A DNA stretch of 64,000 nt from Nectonema munidae. Its lineage: Eukaryota; Nematomorpha; Nectonematoida; Nectonematidae. The notes beneath the pieces are model-generated. The model was given only the letters and a program-made list of their open reading frames with translations, did no database searches and was not told where the DNA came from. The position numbers and the translations under genes were made by a program. Positions within the stretch are counted from its first letter, which is position 1. Every line of letters begins with the position of its first letter. Of this stretch, positions 21,318 through 33,300 are shown piece by piece. Location of the stretch: positions 434,001 through 498,000 of the forward strand of contig JAUIRK010000931.1 in NCBI GenBank assembly GCA_030549495.1, read 5' to 3'.

Positions 21318-23030
21318 ATGAGTAAATCTAAATTTCCAGAAGTTCCAGATTACGTCGTTGATAACATTACCAAAACCAAATATAAGGTCTGTGATCTACT
21401 CGGCAAAGGTGGTTTTGCCAAATGTTTTACGTTTTTGAACACCAAAACAAAGAAAGTTTTTGCGGGGAAAGTTGTTCCGAAGTTATTGATTATGAAAGAC
21501 CATCAACGAGAAAAAATGAAACAAGAAATAGAAATTCACCGAGATTTAAATCACAAGTATATCGTTAAATTTATTTCGACATTTAACTCTAGCGATTTTG
21601 TTTTCATAATACTCGAGCATTGCTCCTCTAAATCTCTAATGGAACTGCATAGACGTCGAAAGTATCTTTCTGAACCTGAATGCAGGTATTTTCTAAAGCA
21701 ATTAATTTCTGGAGTTGCCTATCTTCATGATAAGCAAATAATTCATCGGGATCTTAAGCTGGGAAATATTTTTCTAGATTCCAATATTAATGTTAAAATT
21801 GGAGATTTTGGTTTAGCAGCAAAACTTAAATCAGATGATGAACGAAAGCATACCCTATGCGGCACTCCTAATTATATTGCCCCGGAAGTTCTTAACAAAG
21901 AAGGACACGGTTATGAAGTAGATTTTTGGGCAATTGGTTGTATTCTTTATACATTGCTTGTAGGTAAACCACCTTTCGAAACAAATTCCCTCAAAGATAC
22001 ATATGGACGCATTCGTTCTAATCATTATACGCTTCCTAAAAACATAACGTCTGGATCCCAAAACGTTATAATTTCTTTACTTGACAGAAATCCCAAAAAT
22101 CGTCCTTCATCCAAAGACTTGCTTGCAATGCCTTTTTTTGAGGAATTCACGCCTTCTCGCTTGCCCCTCTCTTGTTTAGCAACCGCTCCACGATTTAGTG
22201 TCGCTCATTTAATTGATAGAAATCCTCTAACTACCTCCGAAAGCAATAAAGGAAAATATGGCGACATTAATGCCGAGAAGAACAACGTGTGCTCATCATT
22301 TTCAGCTGAAAATGGCGACTACCACTTGTCTTCCTTGTACCAACAATTAAAGAAATTGATAGACAAAAAGCCATGGAATCGCGTCAATAAAGATCAAGAA
22401 GAGGCTGAGTATCCCCGCGCGCGTCCAATTTTCTGGATAAGTAAATGGGTTGATTATTCTGATAAGTATGGCATAGGCTATGAATTTAATGACGGCACGA
22501 TAGGCGTTCTTTATAATGATTCCTGTAACCTCCTTTTATACAACGATGCCATGACATTAGAGTTTATTGCTCCTTCTGTTGGAAATAAAGTTGCCTTGGA
22601 ACAATACTACACCACTGAATCTTGTCCAACAGAACTTCAAAAAAAGTATACTGTTCTAAAGTACTTCAGTCGCTATATGTCCTTAAATTTGGCCAAGACG
22701 GGCGCAGATATGGACACAGTTCGTGATGATATTTCTAGAGTTCCTTATTTACGTCGTTGTGTGCGCTCAAAATGCTCCATTCTTTTCCATTTGACGAATG
22801 GTAGCGTCCAAATAAATATTTTTGCTGATCACACAAAACTCATACTGTGCCCTCTTATGTCTGCAGTCACTTACATTAATAAGGAACAGGAATTTAAAAC
22901 CTATGGTTTTGAAGCCCTAGATATGCATGGAATCAACATAGATCTCGCCAAGCGTCTCAAATATGCTCACACACTTATTTCAGATATTTTTGCTAAAGAA
23001 AAACAACGAACTGCACCCGCAAAACTTTAG
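21318..23030 (+). CDS. PLK1-like: Polo-like kinase, copy B (intronless)
   Basis: 570 residues with the same domain order and catalytic residues as copy A: GKGGFAK, K51, HRDLKLGN, DFG, T179, W377, H505/K507. It differs from copy A at only nine or ten residues. Most fall in the first 25 (e.g. MSKSKFPEVPDYVVDNITKTK against MSKCKFPDVPHYVVDNITTTN, shown as 20 residues or so), plus STFN/SSFC at about 88-90 and Q248/K248. At the DNA level about eleven differences fall in the first 90 bases and only about fifteen in the remaining 1620. It also lacks introns. Both copies look functional; which one is expressed cannot be told from sequence. Confidence 0.95.
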   Translation: MSKSKFPEVPDYVVDNITKTKYKVCDLLGKGGFAKCFTFLNTKTKKVFAGKVVPKLLIMKDHQREKMKQEIEIHRDLNHKYIVKFISTFNSSDFVFIILEHCSSKSLMELHRRRKYLSEPECRYFLKQLISGVAYLHDKQIIHRDLKLGNIFLDSNINVKIGDFGLAAKLKSDDERKHTLCGTPNYIAPEVLNKEGHGYEVDFWAIGCILYTLLVGKPPFETNSLKDTYGRIRSNHYTLPKNITSGSQNVIISLLDRNPKNRPSSKDLLAMPFFEEFTPSRLPLSCLATAPRFSVAHLIDRNPLTTSESNKGKYGDINAEKNNVCSSFSAENGDYHLSSLYQQLKKLIDKKPWNRVNKDQEEAEYPRARPIFWISKWVDYSDKYGIGYEFNDGTIGVLYNDSCNLLLYNDAMTLEFIAPSVGNKVALEQYYTTESCPTELQKKYTVLKYFSRYMSLNLAKTGADMDTVRDDISRVPYLRRCVRSKCSILFHLTNGSVQINIFADHTKLILCPLMSAVTYINKEQEFKTYGFEALDMHGINIDLAKRLKYAHTLISDIFAKEKQRTAPAKL

Positions 23031-23279
23031 AATATTTTCTCGTATCCCATTTTCAGATCCTCCTTTTTAGTATTTTTGTGTTACATCTGTCATAAGGCTA
23101 AATTAGATTAGAAATGACTCAAATTGGTTACTTTTTTTAATAATCATTTCAAATCCAGACACACGTACGTTATATTCTCAAACTAATGCTATCAAGAATT
23201 CGACCATGTTTAAAAATATAAGTTCGCATTTTTACTTTGTATCTGTTCTTTAAATTACTAATATTAATTTTGCACTATC

Positions 23280-23285
23280 AATAAA
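23280..23285 (+). terminator. Poly(A) signal AATAAA of kinase copy B
   Basis: AATAAA lies 250 bases after the stop, in the context shared with copy A (ATCAATAAAAATATT), followed by a T-rich tract. Confidence 0.55.
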
Positions 23286-23299
23286 AATATTTTTCTAGT

Positions 23300-25579
23300 T
23301 TTAACTCTTTATCCTCAGCTCCAACTGTATTTCAGTTTTACTTTTGAAAAAGCTTCAATTGATTCACTTTTCCGTTTATTTTTGCTTCGTTTCACATTTC
23401 TTCTTAAGATAAAAGATGTAGTTTGTTATCCTTAGTAGTTCCTTCTTTTTTTACTTTGAACATTTTTTAGTTGTTGTCTCCATTTTTCGTTATCATTCAT
23501 CATACGCTTTCCTTTTTCAATTGCTACTCTATTTTTTTCTTTCAAAGTATTTTTTATCTTCGGTTGATTTTGTAATTTTTCAAACGCACTTTTTTTAATA
23601 TCCTTTAAGACACTTTATCACAACTTGTATTCCGAAAGTTGTGCCTGCTAGTACATTTTCTTGAAAGTGTTTACGATCCTTTGATTACCATTTTCTTGAA
23701 AATTTATCTTTACTTTATTTTTATATGAATAAAATTATACTTTATCTTTGTCATTTATAAATTGTTTTTCAATTCATATGACGAATCAATTGATCTACAT
23801 ATGTTAAAATGAATGCAACGTATCAAATGAAAAAGTTTAGTTGCTGTCCTATGCAATTACCTTTTTCTCGACAGGGCTGTATCGAGAAGCTTTTTATAAA
23901 GCGCTTCAGTTGACCTTCCTTAGATGAAAATTACGTGTGAATTGCGATCAATTTAGACAACCGCTTATACCATTTATACTTCGCCATGCATTTTTATACT
24001 TAACCAAGCATTCCACATCGATGCTACAATGAACTAAAGAGAGGAAAAAGTACAGCAGATAGCCCCGAGATGTATTTCAAGTACTGCCTTACTTCACTTC
24101 TTTATTTCTGGTCCACCAATAAATAGAAAAAAGTCGTTGCATTGTTTCGCTAGCCAAACATGCCTTTAAGTAAAATGATATTTGAAAAATGACAGTTTCA
24201 TTTATGAAATCATTAGAAGGATGTGTCAAAAATGGTGGATGTTTCTTTAGTTCTTTCCAAGACTGTTTTGTGCATATTTTATGCTTGACCACATAAATAG
24301 GTGGCTAATTTATTAAAAAGATAATTAAATTGAATACACGAAATATATAGAAATTAGGACATATTAATTAATATTAAGTTATATAATTAAAGTGTTAAGT
24401 AAATTTATGAGTATTTTTTCTTTCTAAAATTGCTTTAAATTTTCTTTTTTGTAAAAGCACATTATCGAAGTTGGATTCATCTCTAAATTGTTGCGTAGGA
24501 GAAACTTAGTTCTTCCATGTTTTCTCAACAGAAATCCAAATTAAGAGGGGTTTTTTATTAATTACTTTTTATTTAATACTTTTTTGCACCATTTTTATAT
24601 CCTGAAAACTGTTGAAAAAGCAATCATCGATTAATTAACTAATGAGATTTTCAATTTTTCTTGTTGACTCTTGTCATTCAGAGAACTTTTTGTATATTAT
24701 TTTCATTTTTAAAACGTGCAAACTTAAATATGTTTTTAATATATTCATTGATTGAAGAATTTTCGCGGTTAAAATGATTTGAAAAAATATTCAGTAATTC
24801 CGGCTTGCATACAACTGCCATAAAAGATTTGTCACTAATACCTCAAGCCAGTCCATTTGCCAGACTTTAACCCCCTGTGAAGGCAAACTGATTATTATTA
24901 TTATTATAAGAGGGAGACCGTTTATGTAAAAATGTATTCTAGGGGAGGGAGAGCTCAGTCCCTTTGCAGGCGCTATTTGACAGAGCCGCCTTCATCTCAA
25001 CCAAAATATGAAAACGAAAACGGAAGTCGCGTATTCACTTCTTCATTGAAGATATATTACAGGCTCCATTCTCATTTGAACTGAAGTCGACTCTTGGTTT
25101 TTTCTAACAAGTTATCCCAGCACCACAGTACTGCTTCTCATCTTGTCTGTCATCTCACCAGTAACACGCTGATCAGCAGAGCTTAGCATGGATATTAACA
25201 TTAAATAAGTGATTATACAATGTTTGCAAAAAGAGATCCTACCTACTTTCTCGTGAATAACACAGCATCAAGCGAATCTGATCACATTTAAAGTTCTAAT
25301 AATTTGTTTGATTATTATTTTAGTTTTTAAGCTTATAATAAAAGTATTAAGAGGTGGAGAGGCTGAGAGCCTCACAAAAAAACCCGGGCAGTGACGCTGA
25401 TTAGAGAGAGGGGAGGGGGGGGGGAGGTGAAAAGAGTAGGAAGCTTAAGCCCCTTCAATTTTTTCATCTGCCTCACGCTTGCTAAACTTTCTCTCACAGC
25501 AACAGTGCAGAAACTTCTTTTTTTATTCTAATAAAATAAAGCTAATATAGATATAAAGTCCTATTTATGATTGCTAATC
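23300..25579. other. AT-rich intergenic DNA
   Basis: No gene supported. A minus-strand frame at 24292-24089 ends ETMQRLFSIYWWTRNKEVK and may be a scrap of a transposase, but I cannot name it. A short (ATT)n run lies at 24889-24906 and a G-rich run at 25409-25426. Confidence 0.4.
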
Positions 25580-26758
25580 CAGGGCGAGTAAAAGTCAATA
25601 AAGTCAACTTTTATTTCCGTTTAGCAAAAACTCTTTGAAGAAGATCTTTACTTGTTTAGTCTAAAATTTTTTGAACTAATTTTAAATTTTTAAGTCAATT
25701 AAAGTCAATTTTTCGAGTTTAGGTCAATAAAGTCAATTTTTATATTTAACACTTTTTGATTCAATGTGCCTAAAATTGTTATAAGCGATACATACAAGAT
25801 TTCTTTATATCAACACTTCCACAGTAGTTGGGCTTTTTTTCTTCCAATAAAAGGTTTTGCTGTAAAGTTTGCCTGACTGAGATTAAACACGAAGAAGTTT
25901 TTTGTAAGACAAATTTTTTTTGTTGAAAAATGCGGTTACATATGATATACCCGCTGCAGAAGTTATTGAATTTTATTCCCAAACTTTTTTATCATTGCAT
26001 GTTTTTCACATCTTTTGCACACGTTTACATTAAAAGTTAAGTTATCCTGCAAAATTGTAGATTATCGGCATTAAATCATTCAAAATTAGTAATAGAAAAA
26101 GACGTTCTCTTTTCAAACCTATCGGCAGCACTTCAGTTCCAATTGTAACGAAATTGACCAATTGGTTGCAAGCAGCAAAATATTTTCATTAAAATCTTCT
26201 AGCAGTGAAGAAATTAATGATGAAGATGATGGAATTTTATTGCCAAATATCAAGAAATTGTTAAAAAAAGAAAATCTGTGTCAAAACTTGCTAACAATAA
26301 TAATTAGAGAATATTCACGATTCGATTTAGTAGGAAAAGATCGACATAGAGACTTTTTCAGTCGAAGATGACTTCACTTGTTTCAACATTATTTCATTTA
26401 AGACGAATGTGGCCTTAAAAGTTATCTTGAAAATAGATTCAAATAAAATGAAATCAATAAAATCATGAATGGAAAACTCTCAAATCTCTACCAGTACTTA
26501 TCCCAAATTACAAAATTGTCAAGTTTTAACTTTAGAAGTAGAAAGATCTTTTTCTAAACTGGAAAAACTGCTAGAAAATGATCGAATTTTAAATCAGAAA
26601 ATGTCATTATATATTCTTGTATTACAAAGTCATGGATTCTTTGAAATAATTTTCAATACTTTCTCTAAAGTGTTCATAGTTGTTCAATTCAATAAAACTT
26701 TAAAAAGTCAATAAAGTCAATTTTTTCCAATTTTTTGGGTCATTTTTTCCTCGCCCTG
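25580..26758 (+). mobile_element. hAT transposon, internally decayed
   Basis: The terminal inverted repeats are CAGGGCGAGTAAAA at the left and TTTTCCTCGCCCTG at the right. Subterminal copies of AAGTCAATAAAGTCAA follow the left end (25590, 25695-25740) and precede the right end (26705). Near the right end the plus strand encodes LTLEVERSFSKLEKLLENDR then LNQKMSLYILVL, the ERSFSK dimerisation block at the C-terminus of hAT transposases. Upstream parts are broken by stops. A clear 8-bp target duplication is not visible. Confidence 0.75.
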
Positions 26759-26942
26759 CAATAACAAACTTATATATTCAGTATTAATGATTTATACCTT
26801 TTAAAATTTCAAGACTCCCTCACCTGAGTACGGCTCTGCTATATAATCTCTATAGTCTTTCTTTTTCCTATTTTATTGTCATATGCAAGGCTTTTTAAAA
26901 CACATATTCCTTTCTTCTCCTTTCATAAGACCGTTTTTTTGT

Positions 26943-27071
26943 TTAACCCGCGTTAACGACCAGTATAATCAGACGATATCTAATGTAAAGCAGAAGATCT
27001 GTATTAAAGAGCTTTGATAAACGCAGACTATTTTATTTTTGTAAAGTCGACATTGGGCGTTAACGGGTTAA
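26943..27071 (-). mobile_element. piggyBac-like MITE, copy 2
   Basis: 129 bp, from TTAACCCGCGTTAACGACC to GGGCGTTAACGGGTTAA. Its interior matches copy 1 (6622-6748) in reverse orientation almost base for base, including CAGACGATATCTAATGTAAA. Confidence 0.75.
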
Positions 27072-27173
27072 ATAAGAAAATTAACTAATGTTTACAAAAA
27101 TCTGAATAAAGAAAGTTTATCAGAAAGGGGCGCATTTTCACGGGTGACTTTTATTTTATGAAAAAAGTATAAT

Positions 27174-27388
27174 TTATTTTGCACAAATAACACACGGAAT
27201 TTCTTTTCCAGGCCGGTACACTTTGCAAGGCAGAGTTCCGCACTGACTTTCCACTATGTAGATAGAATTTTCAGGATTTTTAATAGTGTTTGGATGAAAT
27301 TCTAACTTCTTCGAAACACACAAGTACTCATTTCGGGAATAGCCATTATGAGCTGACATTACATAACCAGAGTACTCTTTGAAAAAAT
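27174..27388 (-). CDS. Collagen last exon: second half of C4-type domain and stop
   Basis: It follows TATTTTAG at 27389. The first two bases complete an Asp codon, then FFKEYSGYVMSAHNGYSRNE, YLCVS, NSIYIVESQCGTLPC and GKEIPCVICAK to a TAA at 27176-27174. Short-chain C4 collagens end in the same way (EYxGYLM..., YVCVD..., xEGxCGSLPC..., GRELTCVVCTK stop), so the stop is the natural end of the protein. Confidence 0.85.
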
Positions 27389-30300
27389 CTAAAATAATTG
27401 AAATATCTGTAATATTTGATATTAAAGGGCGGGGTTGGGTACAGAGAGGGGGCAAGTGGGCTCTATACCCCCACTTCCACCTCTTTCGAAAGTTTAGGTA
27501 ACTAATTTTTATAAATTAATTTTGGCAGTATAAAAAATATTTGATATACAATAATTAATTATGCACAATTAAACGCATGTGAAATAGAATTCAAACTTTA
27601 TATACTATAAAATATTTTTTAGAAGTTTTAGCCCCCAATCTTTCACCGGCTAAAGAGGTTCTAGATCGGCCCCTGTGCAAGGGTATCGATATACCCAAGG
27701 ATACAGAGATCCCGGTGGAACATTGCACTTAGCATTATTTCTTTCTTGTCGCTCGTTCACAAAAAGCACACTTTTTCGTGTTTTTAAATCTTATGTCCAA
27801 CACTTTCAAAGCAAACTTCGGTTACCTCTTTACTCATAAAAGTTCTTGTTAAAGATATAGGAAAGCTTTGGTAGACATTTCAAAAAATGTGCGTTCTAAA
27901 TCTCTTGGAAAAGGAAACTTGATCGAGCAAGAGGGAATTTTCTATATTCAGAGCTTTTTTCAAAAAGTAATCCAAGCTGCACGAGAGCATCCAAAGCAAA
28001 TCGAATAGAAGGAAGCACCCATTTTCTAAACCGAATAGTTTTAATACTGTATGCTATTTTTGCTTGCTCTGTCTATTTTTCTAGTCAAAAATGAAGTTAG
28101 TCTGCTTTACTTCAACTACCTTTTTAGAAGAACGTCGCCAACTTTTGACGGAAGTAAAAGGCTTTACAGAGAATTTGGAGCGACAACGTTGTTTTCTTAC
28201 TGTTTGACAATTTTCTAATTACGACTTCTCTGGTGTCTTCTGTTTCTTTGATTGAACCCCAGCCTGAAAAATGCGCCCAATAACAAAGAAAATAATTGTC
28301 CATTACGATATGTGATCATTGCTTTCAATTTTAAAATAAGTCCTTACACTACGCTTTCACCAAGACCAAGATTATTACGACTTTCACTAGGGCGTCATAA
28401 AAATTTTTGCATCATGAATTTTTCTTCCTTCAAAAGTGATACAAGTTCAATCAAATTTTTCCTTTCAATTAGAAAAAATTGAGACAGGACAAAAAACACA
28501 CACAAAGGCGGGCAGCTATCTAAAATTTCAGGAAAGACTACATCTAAAAGATTATTAGGTTCAGGATGCCGAAACCTGTATATCCTGTATTTAGAATGTT
28601 TTTATTATTTTTTCATCAGTTGAAGAGAGTGAGATTTGCTAAGATTAGAGAAAATTGACAAAATAATCGTAATTTTGCCTAAGTATATTCTAAATTATAT
28701 TAGAATTATTATTAATGATCATAAAAAATTGAGGACGGTCCAAAGGCCCTGCCTAGCCATGGGCCTTCATAGAAGCCTGCACACAGATATACACCCAAAC
28801 ACACCCAAAAACAAACAAACGTACATTCATTCATGCGTGCACACTAGAGTGTGGTCCCGTAAACACATTTTAGGTGCATCTACCGGCATAGCCTCAAAAG
28901 TAAATTTTTGCGCAAACTGACTGACTATCGAATTCACAACAATTGAAACGATTTACCATTGGGTCTACAAAGCATATATTTTATTAGGTTTCAGCAGCTT
29001 TACCAAGTCGAAGGGTTAAACATCTGACTCCGCCTTGAAGTTTTAAAACGGGAAGATTAAAGTGAATCGCTATTTCTTTATTAGCAATTCTAGTTAGATT
29101 GAAAAAGTCAAGGTGTGTGACAAAGTGACAAAAAATAATATTCTAAGATTTATTGGCAGATATAATGCAAAAATAAAAAATCGGATTTACGTTTGATTGA
29201 GTGGCATGGCAAAAACCAATGAAAGATGTGCGCTATACTTGTCAAAGAAAACTGTAAAAATTGTTTTTTTGTTTTAATTCTCTAAGGATAATATGAATTT
29301 ATGGCTATGATAGATGTATTTTTGTTATAAATAGTTTTATTTTTCAACTTTACTATAAAGTTTGTCAAATAGAACAACAAAATAAAAGATTGCACGTAAA
29401 GCTTAAGTAACAAAAATATCTTACCATATAATGGTTGATAACAAAGACTTTTGTCCAAATATTTTATAATTGTCATATAATTTGCCAAAACAGCTCTTAT
29501 CAATTCTGGAGGAAGGTCATTCTAATAGTTAATGTTCAATTGCGAACTCATATTAATTTTATCTATATTAGAAGCACCTGATAGATTCATTAGTAGAACA
29601 ACTGCAAGAGAAATATTTGACAAGGTGGACACTTTTTTTACAGCAAGTGGTATTAAGTCAGAATATGACACTGGACTGTGTACTGACCACGCTCTGCTAA
29701 TTCTTTGTTGTCGTTCCAGTTCCGATTCTAGCTAAGCAAAAATCTCTAGATGTAATTGGTATACCCATTGCGCACTTCATCGCCAAGACTTTATAACGAG
29801 AACCATACCTGATGGGTTCAAAAATGTTCTCAATGAAGTCATTAAAACTGCATTTCATAAAGCAAATTAATTCAACTCTTGTTTGTTTTCTGAGTTATGT
29901 AAGGGAAATGATTGTGAATTTGACAAACTCTTACTTCACTCAAACGTGAAGTGGCCTTCCAAGGGAAAAGTTTCTAAGCTATGCTATGGATATATGATAG
30001 ATGACTACGTCACAGTTGCCCTTTCTATCGCTAGATATGCTATACTCTAATCAAGTGAAGGTTTTATACGATGAATCTAAAAATGATCCCTTTGCTAAAT
30101 CTTTATGGAAGAGAAATCTTGGTTGAGCCGATTCTGTATTATGTATTCAAAAGTTAAAAATGTCTCTGTCTTCTGAAGACCGCATGGAAAGGCTACACAC
30201 GGCTCATTGGTGATATACAGTCAGACCTCTTTATCCGACAATCCCTCTATCCGCTACAATATCAATCATGAGCTAAAGGATTTTTCTCGTCTCATCAATT

Positions 30301-33300
30301 GACATATGAAATGTGTGGGTTAGGTGCATTTACCTAGTCACTTTGCAGCTTAAAATTAAATTTTAGGATTTATAAATGTTAAAATTTTTACCAAAGAAAT
30401 GTGACCCAACTAGATTACTAACATAAAAAAGCAAAAAATCAATTGATATGATCTTGATATTATTGCTAACTACACATATATTCAGGTAGTAAAAAAAATA
30501 GTTCAAAATACATTCACGACTTAGGTATAGTCGTGAGCCAGGGGTCCCCAACCTGGGGTTCACGAACCCTTGGGGGTTCGTTTCACTTTTTTTAAGGGGT
30601 ACTTTATAAAGGTATCTGAAAAGTTTTTTTAATTTTTAACTAATATATACCACCTACATACATAAAATGTGTTGAAATTTTCCCCCAAAACCATAAAAAA
30701 TAATTGAAAGTTGTTTTGTATATATGGAAATACATCTTTGACTGGTGATTAGCGAGGTTTAATTAAAATCAATTAGTGTGAAAAAAAAATTATTTGGGGT
30801 TCGCCTAAGGCTGAAAATTTTCAAGGGATACTTCGTGAAAAAAAGGTTGCGAACCTCTGGTCGTGACGCTTAAAATAGACATTGAAAGTTAAATTTATGT
30901 GAATTAGCTATTTCCTTCCCTAAGTGAGTCGGCATAATTACATGATGATGAAATAGTTTGGACAGAAAAGAATACAATGAGTGCTAAATAAACTTTATGA
31001 GCATTAGATCCATATCATCATCAAAACATTTTAAACTAGCTTTAGAATTGAAAATTTCAAAGGTTGGTAAGCTAAACCAAAGTATAGAATATGATCGGTT
31101 CTGTGAAGGTTTTACTAGGAGGCCTCAAAATTCTTTGCATCATATAATAGCTTATATTGCAGTAAAAAGAAAATTAAAATGATTTTTCACGTTATAATTT
31201 TTTTTCAACACTCCCTATTACATTCATTAATTTTTTGATAAAAAGTAGAATCAATTTCTTTATTTCTAAAAAGCGCCTCTTTTCTTTATCCGCTAAATGA
31301 AAAAATGTAAGAAAGAGGTCTCTTTTTTGGCGAATATAGATAGCGTTGATCAAGAGATTAACATTTGGCAAATAGAGTTAACTTTTCTGCACATTATTTT
31401 ATATACTGCTTTAAAAGAAGTTTAACTGGCAATAATGAATGTAACTTTCTTCCTAACTTTGATAGAATGTACGTTTTATCGTAAGGAAAATTCGGAATGA
31501 TAAATATTTTGGTCTAAGGGGTCCATGGGATAATAAAAAAAGGGTGGGAATCACTGGTATAGAGCATAGATTACGAACTTTGAATAAGAACTCCATCTAA
31601 CATGAGCTTTAAATTTAATTTTTTAAAGATAATAAAAATCAAGCATGGTAAATGATCGAAACAGATCAATTTGTTAAAAGACACGACGTATATGGAGATT
31701 AATTGACAAGGAGGCGTCTAATTGGCGATTATTATTTGCCTCCTTTTTATCACCACATCTTGAACCGTACTGAAATGAAATAAAGTGGAAAGAAGTCAAA
31801 GAAGTTGGTTAACTGCGAATCGCCAAAGTTCAAAGGGCCTAGCTGTGGATTGAAAGAAAGAAGAGCCGTAGATATGCTTTATAAGAAATGGAGTAAAAAT
31901 TGAGTTTTACCTTTCGGGCAGTTAGACGAGCCAGGTATCATGACGTGAGTGCACATGTGCTTTGTGTAGCAAACACTGCACGCAGCTAATCTTTTATTCG
32001 CTGTGTAGCCTGACTTTTTTAACAAGATGCCTGAGAGGAAAGCATTGAAGGAATACGCGAAGCCGTCAATTTTGGCATGATCTTTATGTTTTCTCTTCAC
32101 TTTTTTCTCTTGATCTTTAAAGTTAGGTTTAGTCCTTAATTTTTAAATAATTGAAAAATCTACAATACCACTGTTTTATCTCCTTAATTTATTGTGATGC
32201 TACCAAATGCAAATCGGTGAATAGCATTGCGTTTTTTCACGATTGAGAAATAAAAGAAATTGATTGATTACCAATAAATCAGCAGGGCTCTGCTGGTATA
32301 AGTTGTTAGGATATGGAAAAAAGAGAGATGTTTTAATAAGCTCACCTTTTTATTTTGTCTTTATACAATATATTTAGAATGGATCTTTATCCAGCTCACC
32401 AAAACAAGGGAATCAAGTATGCAAAGGTGAAATGCATCATGCTTTCCTCAAGAAGACACAAAAGTACTTCTTGTGTCAAATTATGAGCATGTGCGCTTGT
32501 TTTGTAGACTGACTGTATAGCATTCCTAAGTCTTAATAATTATACGCATATCCAAGATCTAAAGAGGTCAGCATAATTTTTGTTTTGCATTTAATTAACC
32601 CATTAAGTTCCACTCATCTCTACACTAACTTATATCTAGTGCTGTGCTTATAACTATTGAGCCCCTCTCCAAATTTTAAAATAATAAAGATTTGGGTGTA
32701 TACAAAATTGTCTGTATATTTTGTTATAAAGAACATTTGGAAAATTTTTCAAAGTTAATTTGTTCTTTAGTTTTATATGTCAAAATGAAAGAAATCTTAC
32801 GAGATGATCGTCTTGTATTCAAATATCTTAAAATTCTTTTCAAATAACTAATTTTCTATATTTTTTAGTTAATCAAATAGACTTTAATTATTATATTATA
32901 GGTTCCTGGTTAAAACGTTCAAAAACCAAAATGTACGAAACCAAAAGATCCGAAAATAAAACATCCGAAGCCAAATTGCACTTAAACCAGAACGTCCTAA
33001 AACAAAATCTTTAGAAATACAAACACTTTGAAATTAAAAATTCTGAAATTTCGTTTCATTTCAAATTTTTGAGAGGATTTAGTAGAGTTTTGGAACACAA
33101 CGATCTAATTAATGCTTATTTTTGTTTCTATACTTTTAATATGGTATCAAAAACTTTTTATTTTGGTTTAACTTTTAGAATAACACAACAGTATTCTAAA
33201 AACTTGACTCTAGTGTTTCTTTCTATATTTAGTGCTCCTAATCTGAAATATTTAAAAATATTCATGTGAAATTACGTACATCTTTTTAACAACTGAAACT

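Larger units (their letters stand above)
27389..31910 (-). other. Collagen intron of 4.5 kb
   Basis: It holds a ZBED5-type hAT relic (29532-30190), a hAT MITE (30538-30859) and unremarkable DNA. A CAGGGGCCGATCTAGAA-type hAT end lies at about 27672-27688 in reverse. The sequence at 28640-28920 is not recognised. Confidence 0.6.

Noticed and set aside
24089-24292. Minus-strand ORF ending in RLFSIYWWTRNKEVK as a hAT piece
   Set aside because: The resemblance is limited to a few residues, with no element ends nearby; left unnamed.
30215-32516. CAGTCAGACC / GACTGACTG with TA on both sides as a mariner-type element
   Set aside because: Only seven bases of the ends match and a collagen exon lies inside; probably chance.
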